Positions 34,565 through 46,702 of a stretch of 64,000 nt of DNA are shown in pieces. A program made the translations under genes and the position numbers. The number at the start of each line of letters is the position of its first letter. Position 1 is the first letter of the stretch. This DNA is from Hemerocallis citrina (lineage: Eukaryota; Streptophyta; Magnoliopsida; Asparagales; Asphodelaceae): positions 78,300,654-78,364,653 of the forward strand of contig CM030366.1 of NCBI GenBank assembly GCA_017893485.1, read 5' to 3'. The notes beneath the pieces were generated by a model. That model worked only from the letters and a program-made list of their open reading frames with translations. It searched no databases and was not told the DNA's origin.

Positions 34565-36300
34565 TTATATTTTATCCCAAAAATTTATCAGCATATACCT
34601 GTATATGCTTATCTGCTGAAATCTTCTCATGCTAATCTGGTGTACTAACTTTTGAAATCTGGAATTTGGGAGGGACGTTGGGAAGAGATCTGCAAGGTTA
34701 TTTGAGGACTTAATATGCTTTACAGCAATCATCTTTTCTTCTTGAAGCTGGTGGGTGATGAAAAATTTTGGTGAGATGTGCTTCGTCCTGTCTCCTTTGA
34801 TGAAGCCTTCTTGAATTTGCTTTATACATGATGCATTATCCTCATAAATTATAGGCTTTTTTGTGACTTCTAGAAGCTCGCAACTCCCCATAATATGCTG
34901 AACTAGAGACCTTAACCATTCACATTCTCTAATTTGCTTCATGCAGTGCCAATATCTGAGAAATATTGGTCGACGTTGCAGCAATTGTTCGTTTGACTAA
35001 TCTCCATGAAACAGCTGTATCACTATTAAGAAAAATATAAAATGTTTGTGATCTCCCCTTATGGGGATCAGATAAATAGTTTGACTCTATATATCCAACA
35101 AGGTTTGCACTTTCATATGAATAATATAAACCACGATCAATGGTTCCTTTGATATATCTAAGAATGTGTTTTATGTCATTCCAGTGCCTATACGTAGGTG
35201 CAGAGCTATATCTAGATAGAAGGTTCACTGAAAAAAAAAAGGCCGGTCCAGTGCATTGTGCTAAATAAAGGAGTGCTCCTATTTCACTCAAAAAGAGTAC
35301 TTCATAACCCAGAATATCTTCATTGTCTTCTTTCAACCGATATGGATCATGGTCAACTTCTAGTGACTTGATCACCATAGGTGTAATGAATATATGACAA
35401 TCACTCAAATTGAATCTCTTCAGGAGATTTTCAGCATATTTAGTTTAATGTAGCAATATTGCATTTTTTATCGTGCTCGATCTGCAGGCCGAGACAAAAT
35501 TTTGTTTCACCCAAAATCTTTCATCTCAAATTCTTTCTTAAGATAGTTAGTAGCTTTTTCAATCTCTTCGGGAGATCCGATCAAGTTTATATCATCTACA
35601 TAGATGGCTGCTATAAAGAATCCTTTCAGAGATTTCTTTATGAATACACCCAGACATATAAGATCATTATTATATCCTTCCCTAGACAGAGATATTCACT
35701 GAGCCTATTGTACCACATATTCCAGATTGTTTTAGTCCATATAAGGCTCATTTTAATATAATATAGTGCGTATTTCTATACTTGGTTTCTGATAATTTAA
35801 GTCCTTCGGAGATTTTCATATATATATATCTCATTGTCTAGGTTACCATATAGGTATGCTGTCATCACTAACATGAGTCTCATATCAAGTTTTTCGAAAC
35901 AACGAGACTTGTTAGATATCTAAATGTGATGATGTTCATAACCGGGGAATATGTTTCTTCATAATCTATTCCTGGTTTTTATGAGAATCCTTGAGCAACT
36001 AATCGTTCTTTATACATTTGGATCTCATTCTTTTTATTTGTTTTTATTACAAACACCATTTAAAACCTACAAGGTTTATTCATTTTGGGGTTTGTACTAT
36101 AGGACCAAACACTTCACGTTTTGCGAGGGAATCTAGTTCTGCTTGAATCACATCCTTCCATTTTTGCAAATCTTGTCTCTTTCGACATTCAAGGATTGTT
36201 CGTGATTCAGTGTTATCCTCATTTTTATCACTCTTTTTAATCTCATTTACTACTGCATATGAGGAAATGTCATCCATGACAAATTCTTTCGATTCCAAGT
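34565..36300 (-). pseudogene. Copia reverse transcriptase and RNase H relic
   Basis: Around 36170-36080 the frame reads IQAELDSLAKREVFGPI, the usual RT entry of copia. YVDDINLIGSPEE with the catalytic YVDD lies near 35612-35570. RNase H follows in 35408-34929 (RYSSAPTYRHWNDIKHILRY) and 34984-34565 (KHISPKFFITHQLQE). Frameshifts and stops separate the pieces. Confidence 0.8.
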
Positions 36301-36836
36301 TTCTCCTGAGTAGGTGTAAAACACAGATTTTTCATTATTGTTGGATACTGGTACCTCTTTCTCAGTATCTTCTAGGATTTGAGGCATATCCTCGACTGGA
36401 GCGATATTCTTTGTTTTGGAGAAATTAAATCTTTGGTTCAAGACATCTTACAGACCATTATCAACTCTCTCTATAAGATATGCTACTTCAGGAGAATTAG
36501 AGTGTGTTATGTTATTCATCTCCTCTTCTAGGGTGCTGAATCTTTAGAGCCTTTAGGTATTCCATGTTTATTATGGAACTATTTCATTTGCTGCTTTGTT
36601 TGATTCTTTTGGTATTTCTATTCTGGCAAGTAGATTCATAGCTGATATATGTGATTTAGTTATTTTTGTAGCATCATTGAATGTGTCGGGTAATTCATTC
36701 GCATTAGACTGTAAGTGAATAACTCTCCTAATTTCTTATTCACATTGGGAAGTTGTAGGGCCGAGATGAGATAGAGTGGGAGTATGCCACGATAATTCAC
36801 GATGTTCTTTTGGAACGAGACATTTATATCTCCCCC

Positions 36837-37058
36837 CTAACAACAGAAATATTGTCTCATTGAAGTAACAAGATGCTCAACCTCTGTTCCTAAGGATATA
36901 CAAAAATCATTGAAGGTCTGTGAGGTAAATTCAGCTGCATTGTCTATTCTTATTGATTTGATAGCTTGATGATGGAAATGAGTTATGAGTTTGAAGATTT
37001 GGGTTAATAGACTAAAAAAGCTATGTTCCGGGATGATAAAAGACAGACATGTGACCAT
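36837..37058 (-). pseudogene. Copia integrase core fragment
   Basis: The segment IKSIRIDNAAEFTSQTFNDF carries the second catalytic Asp region of copia integrase (lr.DNa.EFts..f). Surrounding parts are too decayed to read. Confidence 0.7.
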
Positions 37059-37341
37059 CTAGTTGAAGCATCAAGTAATACCATAAGGTATCTAAAAATG
37101 CAATATTTAATCAATAGGGTAAATAAATTTTATTCATCAATAAATTCTAAAGAAATATTGTTTCCAAATCATAAGTGCCAAAACATAGTTCTAAAAATAC
37201 CAACATAAGCAATAAAGTCTTAATGTCAAGTAGTGCTAAATAAATGAAACTAAGCTACTGATAATGCCAAAAAAAAATATACTGATGTTAAGTTTGTGTT
37301 CTCTTGTTCCTCAAGATCTTCGCCAAGGAGGTCATCATTAT

Positions 37342-38346
37342 CTATGTCAAAGGTGACATTTGCTTCAATCTTCTGAATTTTCTGATATTTGACCACCGCT
37401 TCCTTTGATGCACGATAGGTGCGGGACCAATGACCTTCACCCCAACACTTGAAGCATGTATCACTTGAAGGGGGGTTCTGTGATCCTTGATTTTCAGGAT
37501 GCTTCTTCTATTTCGTCTGCTACTCATTCTGTCGACCACTGCTGGGGTGATTGCGCTTTTCTCTTCTTCTGTAGCCACCTCTACTGGAGTGACTATCTCG
37601 ACCACCTACTTTCCCTCTATCAGAATGTCCTCTGTCTCTGCCTTTACTTTCGGAATATTCATCACTGACATTCACTTCAGGGAATGCTATTGTTCCAGTA
37701 GGCCTAGTGTTATGGTTTTTCATGAGGACTTTATTATTTTCCTCAGCAACTAGTAGCACAGAGATGAGTTCAGATATCTTAGAGAAATTTCGTTCTCTAT
37801 ATTATTATTGCAGCAGTACATTGGTGGCATGGAATGTGGAAATGGTTTTGTCGATCATTTGCTCCTGGGTAGCCAGTTTTCCACACAACTCAAGCCTTGA
37901 TGCAATGTTGAACATTGCGGAGTTGTATGCAGATATCGTCTTAAAGTCTTGGTAGCAAAGATTGATCCGTTCGTTCCATGCTACTGGGAGGATGATGAAT
38001 CTCTGGTGGTCATATCTGTCTTTCATGGATTCCCACTGATATTTTGATCTTCTATTGTGAGATACTCATTCTTCAAATCTACATGAAGATGTCAACGTAA
38101 AAAAGTCGTCGCTTTAGCCTTGTTTGCAGGACTAACATGCTTCTCTGTTGGAGGAGTACTCAACGTGTGTACTAGGTCTAGGGAGTTGAGATGAAGCTTA
38201 GCATCCAACTTCCAAGTGATGTAATTATTTTCGGTCACATTTAGGGCAGCAAACTTCAACTTAGTAAGATTTGGCATGGGGGGGGGGGGGGAGGGGGGTA
38301 TATTGTTTTTGGGTACTTTTATATTTATTATAAGTTTTTTAAACAT
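37342..38346 (-). pseudogene. gag: Copia gag (UBN2-type) relic
   Basis: Pieces in several frames: an N-terminal segment (38346-38092) with LKFAALNVTENNYITWKLDA, a central segment (38026-37805) with KDRYDHQRFIILP and SAYNSAMFNIASRL, and a linker (37759-37520) with NNKVLMKNHNTRPTGT. A Gly/Arg-rich region leads to a decayed zinc knuckle near 37450. These words are characteristic of plant copia gag. A poly-G tract at 38279-38298 encodes poly-Pro here. Confidence 0.8.
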
Positions 38347-39219
38347 AAAACTTTAGGTCTATGATAGTTGGTAGGGCAGCCAGGCAGCCATAGTCATCTA
38401 CGGATATGTCACGCCCCACTTTCCAAAAGAATACGGAATACGAGTGCGTGATAAAGCCCAGTGAATGATTTTCATTATTCATAAGTTGTAAAGATTGACT
38501 CAACAGCATAACAAGAAATATGAAAGAATATACAATCACGCATGCATGAAACAAAACTCATAATCAACAAAATTATTTGAAAAAACAATGCATAATCCTC
38601 AAATAAATATAAGATCTTAATCAAAAGTAAACTTCGGGACAACGAGCCCATTACAAGTTTATGTAGCAATAAGAAAATAAATAAACTCAAAGCACAAGTA
38701 AACTAAAGCATGATTCATCCCGATCGAAGCTTAGAATGTTTGCTCACCCACTTCTACAGGTAGTTGATCTCCAAATTATATATATATAACGTTTGGAAGA
38801 AACTAGAGAAACAAAAGACAAGATGCCCGTTAGTGCAAGCTACGGGCCGCAAGTAGTACAAGCAAACGGGCACAGGAACAAATACAAGAAAGCATGATAC
38901 GGAGATTCAGAATCAATAATATACAACATGTCATGGCAGGGCTGCAACAAGTAATGGGGTCTATTGAAACTAGCAGGCAAGTAAATTGATTCAAGTAACA
39001 GGATCATGTAACAAGTGAACATGTAATTTGTAACAGGTATCAAGTAGCATGCGAGACAGGTAACAGGTGTGTACAAGTAAACATGTTATTCTTAAGTTTA
39101 TGCTTAATCCTATCTAATGTAGCACTTCATGCGTCCCATCTATTTACCACATAGTTGCTACATACAAACAAGTTGCGTTTAGACTTAGTGGGGATTATAC
39201 AGGATCAAATACTCGGGAA

Positions 39220-39520
39220 TCCTGTACTCATGTAATGGAGGCTAGAAGTGGTCCCCGTCAACTCCTGACATGATACTTAGTTCTACGTGGCACTTAGTTC
39301 CATACGACTTGTAATCTTCTGTTCATGTAATGGAGGTTAGAGGGGGCCTTCGCAGAGGCTAGAGGTGGCCCCTGTCAACCCCTAATGTGGCACTTAGTTC
39401 CATACGACTTGTAATCTTGTGTTTATGTAATGGAGGCTGGAGGTGGTCCCCGTCACCCATGACATGACACTTAGTTCTGTGTGGCACTTAATTCCAACTA
39501 ATTGTAATCATACATCATCA
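39220..39520. repeat. Local repeats, unit about 90-100 bp, in copy B
   Basis: The word atgtaatggaggctagaggtgg (with variants) recurs near 39230, 39325 and 39425, together with ggcacttagttccatacgac. About three degenerate copies. I see no equivalent array in copy C. Confidence 0.65.
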
Positions 39521-40499
39521 TCTCGGGAAACACAGGCTCCTGCCGAGTACAATTTCCTATATATTCCACCACTAGGTCTTCTCTTAATCCCCAGCTTGTT
39601 ACTTATTATTATTATCAAAACAGGCATGAAAGTGCTCAAACAGGGCAAGTAAACATGATAGGAAACAGGAAACAAGTTTGGGTTGGGTAGAACACATATT
39701 TGGATGCCAAATTAACTTATAATTATTAGAAACAACGAGAATTTTAATTCTGGACATCAGGACGTTATTGCACCAAAACTGTGATTCCAGTTGCTACAGG
39801 AATGCAAATCTGGATCCTTTAGAAGTTCTAGAAACTAGACTCTATGCCGGTTCCAGTGCATATACACATGATATATGAAAGCTATAGAAACTGGGTTCAA
39901 AACAGCATTTTACAAAGATTTCGTGTTCAGCCAGAATTCTTAAAATTGTGTTTACATGCATGAATCAGGTTTGAAAGCTCACCAAATAAATCCTGGAAAA
40001 TTAAGGGTGATTCCATAGCATGTCTAGTCTTAGAAAGATAAATTTCATATTATTATATTACTGATAGCATGTTCAACTTAAATTGCCAAACAGGGTGACA
40101 CAATGAAATTATGAATCTGGAAATCCAGACCCAGTAGTACTAAAACAGCAATATCTCACAATTCATAACTCGAAATTCGATTCCATTAGATTTTCTGAAA
40201 ACTAGACACATGGAGCTACAATTCATATTCAGAAACTAATTCAAAATTCTGTCATTAACCGGGTCAAATTTATCAGGAAAAATCAGGACAATAGTGTATA
40301 AGGTTACTTTTTGCATGAAATATAACATGATTATTAACTACCATAGATCTAAATTAATGTGTGATGCAAGTCAGGGTCTAATAACTATTCAAACCAACCG
40401 GCACAATCCCTACCGCAGGTTGAGCCCATTGACCCTCTCAAGTCCATCGTCATCTGGGCCCAAAGAGGAGAACCAGAGGGGACTCCAGAGAGAGTGGAG

Positions 40500-42850
40500 C
40501 AAGCTGAGGTGGGAGACTCAACCGAGAAGTGGCAGGAAGTAAAGCGAAAAGGTAAGAGCAAAGCCAGGTCCCCACCCCCTCCTCAACAAGAAAACTAAAA
40601 AAAGCAAAGAAAAGGCAAACGAAAGCCAGTGCCATGCTTTAACTGTGGTGAGCTAGGGCATTACTGCAAGGAGTGCACCAAGGAGGTCCGTTGCCTTAAG
40701 TGTATGAAATGGGGTCACCTTTCATACGTTTGCACCAATGTAGTCGAGACCCACGTTGATGAGGAACACCCCGTAAATAGAGGGAGATCGCCTGACCACC
40801 CCACACCAATCCGCCTCGCCAACAGCCTGGATATCATCAAGAAGGAGGAGCAATGGCTGCGGCAGTGGTGTGCTGTGGCCAAAGTGAGATCAGGGAGGCC
40901 CTCCGAGACCCACCTAATGCAAGCGCTGAGCGCTAAATGGCCCATGAAGGCACACAGAGATTGGGTCGCAAAGAAAGTGTGCCACCTCCAATTCTTGGCT
41001 TCATTCCCGTCAACAGAGAAGGTAGGGGAGGTCACAGGAATGGGGGTTGTAGACTTCGGCCACTTCACAGTGGAGTTTGTCCCATGGACCCCAAGCTTCA
41101 GAGTGGAGCTCCCCCAGGGAGAACTTTTCTGAGTATGGATTCACAACGTCCCATTGCATTTTTGGAAAAGAGAGGCGCTACAAGAGATAGTTGCCGACTT
41201 CGGATCAGTTGAAGAAGTCGACGAGAAGACGGTGCGTCTCTCCGAGATTGTATCAGCGAGGATACTTATCAGGAGCGTTGATATCTCAAAGATGCCACGA
41301 TTTACCAAAGTATACTCATTCGAGGATTCATACCTCATTCGATTCGTACTCGACAAACGAGCGGAGTCAGAGTCAGAGAAATTGGCCATCACATCCCCCA
41401 CCCCCCCCAAAGCTTTCAGAGACAGCCGCTCATATGCGCAGGTGGTATATCCAGTTAGGGACTTGACCATCGATGGGGCTCATGAGATCGAGTGAGCGCA
41501 TAGGGAGCTCATCAAAGAGGCGAGAGGAAAGGAGTGCCAGGGGGCGGAGGGATCAGTACCAGTGAAGGAATCTCCGATCAGAGGTGGTCGAGAAAGAGCT
41601 TCGACCAACAGATCCAACGGCCAATATTCACGAAATTCAAATCTACAATCAATTCGAGATTTGGGAAGGTTGGCAGTCACAGAGGCGACCCACCAAAAGG
41701 AGGGTCAAAAGAAACCCAAAAATGGAAGCCTAAGCCTCGAAGTTGGTGGGGTTGGTGGGGAGGCCAGGCGACAGGAGCATAGAGGGGAGATAGACTGTGC
41801 AAGAACTGCAAAAGGCAAAAGCTTCGTGCTTGTCGACTTGCAAAACGACATGCAGAGTCGTTCGGCAAAGGAGCAAGTACAGGGACTGCGAGCGGAGCAG
41901 GGAAAGGGAACAGACTGCGAAAGGACCAAAAAGGGCAAAAGCAACCTGGAAGTCGACATGCAAGACGATATGCATAGTTGAAACCCAAAGAAGCAAGAGT
42001 TGGTAGTATTGGGAAGTGGGTCGAGAGGGGACCATGCCAAGGTGGGATATACGACGAACAAGAAGCGAGGTGTTGGCAATGGATCTGCCCAAAGCAAGAG
42101 AGGCACAGGCGCTGATGCCTCTGCACTCGAGCAGAGGAAAGCTCAAAGAGGAAATAAAGAAGATGAAGTTTGTAATGGCAACGAAGACGAAAGAGAAGGG
42201 AGGGATAAGGATTTCAATGCCTCGTCTCTCATGCCCGCTATCTCGATTGCAGACCCAGCCACACAGAGCAAGCCACGTGGCCCACTACCGCAAGCGGCAG
42301 GCTCAAAGCGCGAGGAGGGCGTTATGCTGCCTCGCGGAGGAGTTGGGGAGTTAAGCGACTCCCACATAAGTGAGAAGAGTGTACTGGGGGGAGCTTTTTA
42401 TAATGTTATTGGGCCCAAATAGGGGTCCAAAATGCATTACTCTATTGTTGGGCCTTCTAAAACTACGGTTAGTCACAATGAGCAGCAGCATGGGGCGAAT
42501 AACGGGCCCACAGAGGGGTCTGCTATGGAAATGCTCCCAATTATGGAACAAGCAGATAGTGATGAGGATATGGAAGGGCGACTAAACTTAGACGAGGAGT
42601 TCTCATTCACAGATGAGGAGTCAGAGGAGCTTGATTATGTGGCGGACACACAGAGAGGCATCTCTCCCGAGATGGTCTTATCCACCTTGCCAGAATCATC
42701 ACCTACCTATAGCTCTGGTACGTCAAGCAGGGCAACTGGAGTCAGGATACAGCGGATACCTAAGAGGGCTCATGTGGAGTCCCTAGATGACTATCTGGAG
42801 GTAGCTGCGGCGGCCAAAGCTACAAAATTCAATGATGGAGGTACGAAATG
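40500..42850 (+). pseudogene. LINE ORF1 (RNA-binding, two CCHC knuckles), broken
   Basis: One frame runs throughout and is interrupted by stops, including TGA at 41130-41132 and 41493-41495, positions where LINE copy 2 has Trp and Arg codons. Knuckles are CFNCGELGHYCKEC (about 40635) and CLKCMKWGHLSYVC (about 40692). A conserved domain of about 200 residues with WVAKKVCHLQFLASF and LHFWKREALQEI follows, then a charged, low-complexity tail. ORF1 proteins bind LINE RNA to form the retrotransposition particle. Confidence 0.8.
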
Positions 42851-43040
42851 TTTTTTTAGCGTCTATTTTAAATTTCATGTCAGATTCAAATATTTTTACC
42901 CTTGCTCAAACATGTGGCCTAGAAGTTTGTGACATAGAGCGTAATGCTCTACTACTCAACAAAATTAGGGGTTGGGAAACTAAACGGGCTTCGACGAAAC
43001 CCCATCACATACCCACGATCAACCTAGACTTAGTCCCCAA

Positions 43041-46000
43041 ATGAATACTCTATTCTGGAATGTTAGGGGGCTGAGGATAGAGGGAAGAGAGATATGGTTA
43101 GGGACGTTATTATGGGCTCCAAGGCAGAAGTGGTAGGGTTACAGGAGACCAAACTCGCGAACGGGTTTAAAATCAAAAGAGTTGGGGGCAACAGAATTAA
43201 GAAATGGGTGCTACGCCTGTTCGCAGGAGCATCGGGTGGGATTGCTATTGGGTTCAACCCGGATATCTTCACCTGCTCCAAGGAGTTCTGTGGAACGTTT
43301 TCCCTGACTATCCGACTTAAGTGGCGATCTGATAATTGGATGCAGACAATCACTGTCGTCTATGGGTCGAACATGGCTACAGAGCGAGACACTTTTTGGC
43401 AAGAGCTCATCGGTATTCGACAACGATGGTTGGGAGCCTGGATTGTCGGGGGGGACTTCAATATCACCATATTTGCTTTCGAGCACAAGGGAAGAGGCTC
43501 CAGCGACAGACATAGAGAAGAGTTCAATAGGGTGATCACGGAACTAGAGCTCATCGATATCCCAATCAATGACATACTATTTACATGGTCAAACTTGCAA
43601 GCAACCCCGATTATGGACAAATTGGACAGGATTCTTGTGTCGATGGATTGGGAGGCTAAATTCCTGTTAGCAAGTGCTAAGTCTATCCCTAGACCCACAT
43701 CAGATCATACCCCGGTCCTCCTCGATGCCGGGGTACAGGGAGCTCAAGGACTAAGGAAATTCAGATTTAAGAAGGCCTGACTAGAAATCCAAGGATTCCA
43801 CCACATGCTAATGGAATACTAGGCGCTCCCAACCATTGGTACGGATGCAGCATCCCGATGGTGTGAAAAAATCTGCAGATTGAGAAAGTGGCTACGTAGG
43901 TGGAACCGGTCTAGGTTTTCGACCATCTGGCGTGCAAAAGAGTCCTTTTTGGAAGGAATTGATGAACTGGAGAGGCTGGAAGAAACGAGTCCTATCACAA
44001 GATGAAAGAAATAGGCTGCTAGAGCTCCGAGAAAATATTGTCAATCTTTATATGCTAGAAGAGATCAAATGGCAACAAAGGTCGAGGATTTCGTGGCTCA
44101 AAGAGGAAGATGCGAATACGGCCTACTTCCACCGAGTGGCAAGCACAAGATGTAGGTCTAATCTAGTCTTGTCACTGCAAACAGATTCGGGGACGTCGCA
44201 AGACGAAAATGTGATTTCCAAAACCTTTCAAGATTACTACAAGGACCTATTTGGGAAGAAGAATGACTTCAGGGTCCCGCTCAGGGAAGACTTCTGGCAG
44301 GACTGTCAGAACGGGTCAGCACAAATTCTATCTAACTTGGAAGCACCTTTCTCGGAAATGAAAGTGGAAAAGGCCATCAGTCAAATGGGAGCAGACAAGT
44401 TGCCTGGGCCTGACGGATTCCCTATGCTGTTCTTCAAAGTGTTCTGGGAAGAAATAAAAGGGGATATTATGGCTTTGATGGATGAATTCTTCCACAACAA
44501 TCTCAAATTAGGCATGTTCAACTTTGCAGAAGTAGTTCTGATACCTAAGAGGGCGGAATCTTCGAGGGTGGGGGATTTTAGACCGATTAGTCTCATAAAC
44601 TGCTCGGCTAAGATCATCACAAAGGTCCTGGCCATCCGCCTGGGAAACATAATGGACAGTTTAATTAGCAAAGCACAGACTGGCTTCATCAAAGGCAGAT
44701 GTATCCTGGATTGTGTGGCTACCGCAGAACAAGTTATCCACCACTACCATACGGGCCAGTCTAAGAATTTCCTGCTCAAACTGGACTTTGAGAAAGCATA
44801 TGACTCCGTCGACTAGGAGTGTTTGTTGGAAGCACTCAGAGGGAGAGGCTTCGGGGCTAAATGGATAAGGTGGATCAAACAATTTTTATGCACCAGTAAA
44901 ACGGCAATATCGGTTAATGGGCGGCCGGGTCTACCGTTCTCTTGCAAGAAAGGACTACGACAGGGGGATCCACTGTCTCCTCTGCTATTTACCATCGTAG
45001 CAGATGTACTGAGGGGAATGCTAGACAACTGCCGGAGGAAAGGCTGGATAACGCCTGTGGCTAGTAGTAACACTAATCAAGGGTGGACGATTCTTCAGTA
45101 TGCGGATGACACCCTACTCTTTGGTAACGAAAATAGGTCAGAAACAGTCTGCTTTAAAGGGGCACTCTACTATTTTGAAGTCTGGTCAGGTCTCAGGATT
45201 AATTTCCACAAGAGTGCTCTGATTCCAATTGCACTATCCGATGTAGAGGCACATGACCATGCGACCATTCTAAACTGTTTGACAGACGAGTTCCTAATCA
45301 AGTATTTAAGGCTCCCACTCAGGCCAGGAAAGCTTACTAAGGTGGATTGGCTACCCATTATAGACAGGGTGGAGGACAGACTGTCAGGTTGGAAAGGGAA
45401 ATCGCTTTCCCTCGGTGGCAGAGTAGTACTCATTAACTCAGTATTGTCTAATCTGCCTATTTACTACATGTCGTATTTTGAGCTTCCCAAATGGGTAATC
45501 CAGCGGATTGACCAAATCCGAAAGAGATTCCTTTGGAAAGGGGCGGACTCGAATAGGGGGGATACCACCTGATCAAATGGAGTATTGCATGCATGAAGAG
45601 GAAACATGGAGGGCTAGGCATCATCGACCTAAGAGATATGAACCTTGCCCTTTTGGGGAAGTGGTGGTGGAAGGTCTTTCACCACAGCGGGGAAGGATGG
45701 TAGGAATTCATTCAACCTTATCTTCGGGGAAAAGGCACGAGAAGTTTTGGATTCCGAGTAGGGTCTAGAATTTCTCGATTCTGGAAAGGTATTACCAAAG
45801 CCAGCGGACCCGTCAACTCAGCAGTCACATCAACTATTGGTAATGGATGGACCACCAGGTTCTGGTGGGACAAATGGTGCGGTGCCCACACCCTTAAGGA
45901 GACTTTCCCTGATCTATATGAGAGAACGACTCGCTCGAATATATCTGTGGCCGATACTTGGAAGAGGGACAATTGGAAACCGTCTTTCCGAGGGACCCTT

Positions 46001-46702
46001 ACCCCAGAGTTACATCAACAACTGCTTGAATTGTAAGCACACATTACACGGACCGGTGCGAGGTGTGTTCACGACCCAGATCAGATGCGCTGGGGACTCG
46101 AGACAAAGAGAGCTTTCGCTGTTAGATCTCTGTATCATCGAATTCACTATAGAGGATGTAGATCCAGTTGGGCACAGGTGTTATGGAAGGCCAAAATCCC
46201 CCTTAAAGTTAGGGTCTTCCTCTAGCTAGTGCTCAATAATACAATCCTCACCAGAGAGAACCATGCCAAAAGGCAACCCCAGATTGCAACCAACTGTGAA
46301 TTCTGCAACATGCACACGGAGAATCTCAATCACCTTTTTATTCACTGTCAAAGGAGTAAGGCAACTATGGTAGAGGTATTAAGGGCCTTAGGAACAGATG
46401 ACTACCCCAGCGAATACGAGGATTTATGGATTGACCCCAAATTTGCCTCGGTGCACCACGAAATGAAGGATGCATGGTACATAGCCATTGCAGCTACCAC
46501 GTGGATGTTATGGCTTAGCAGAAATAATTTCTATTTTCGTGCATCATGTAATAGTATTTCTGGTAACCTTACTCATATCATGCATCTTATTTCTTTTTGG
46601 GCCACAGCTGCTGCCACAGGAGCGAGAGGGAGGATTGTCAGAGTCTTCCAGGTAGAGGAATTTGATGATGAGGTGGTAGAGTTTGGACCGATACTGGACT
46701 GA
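43041..46702 (+). pseudogene. LINE ORF2: APE endonuclease, RT, zf-RVT, broken
   Basis: It starts MNTLFWNVRGL at 43041. A frameshift near 43080 joins it to the endonuclease (QETKL near 43145, GGDFN near 43450, SDHTP near 43700). Stops follow at 43778-43780 and soon after, with a frameshift near 43985. RT covers about 44350-45570, with QTGFIKGR, FEKAYDSVD followed by TAG at 44814-44816, GLRQGDPLSPLLF and catalytic YADD near 45100. After a TGA at about 45570 and frame changes, a zinc-binding zf-RVT end lies at about 46290-46350 (CEFCNMHTENLNHLFIHC). The protein would nick target DNA and prime reverse transcription; this copy cannot. Confidence 0.88.

Larger units (their letters stand above)
34565..38346 (-). 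mobile_element. Copia-type retrotransposon relic
   Basis: In minus-strand order it holds gag (38346 to about 37340), integrase (near 37060-36840), reverse transcriptase (about 36300-35450) and RNase H (35408-34565). All are broken by stops and frameshifts. The order gag-integrase-RT-RNase H is the copia order. The element is old; its 5' side stops near 38400, where copy B begins. Confidence 0.8.
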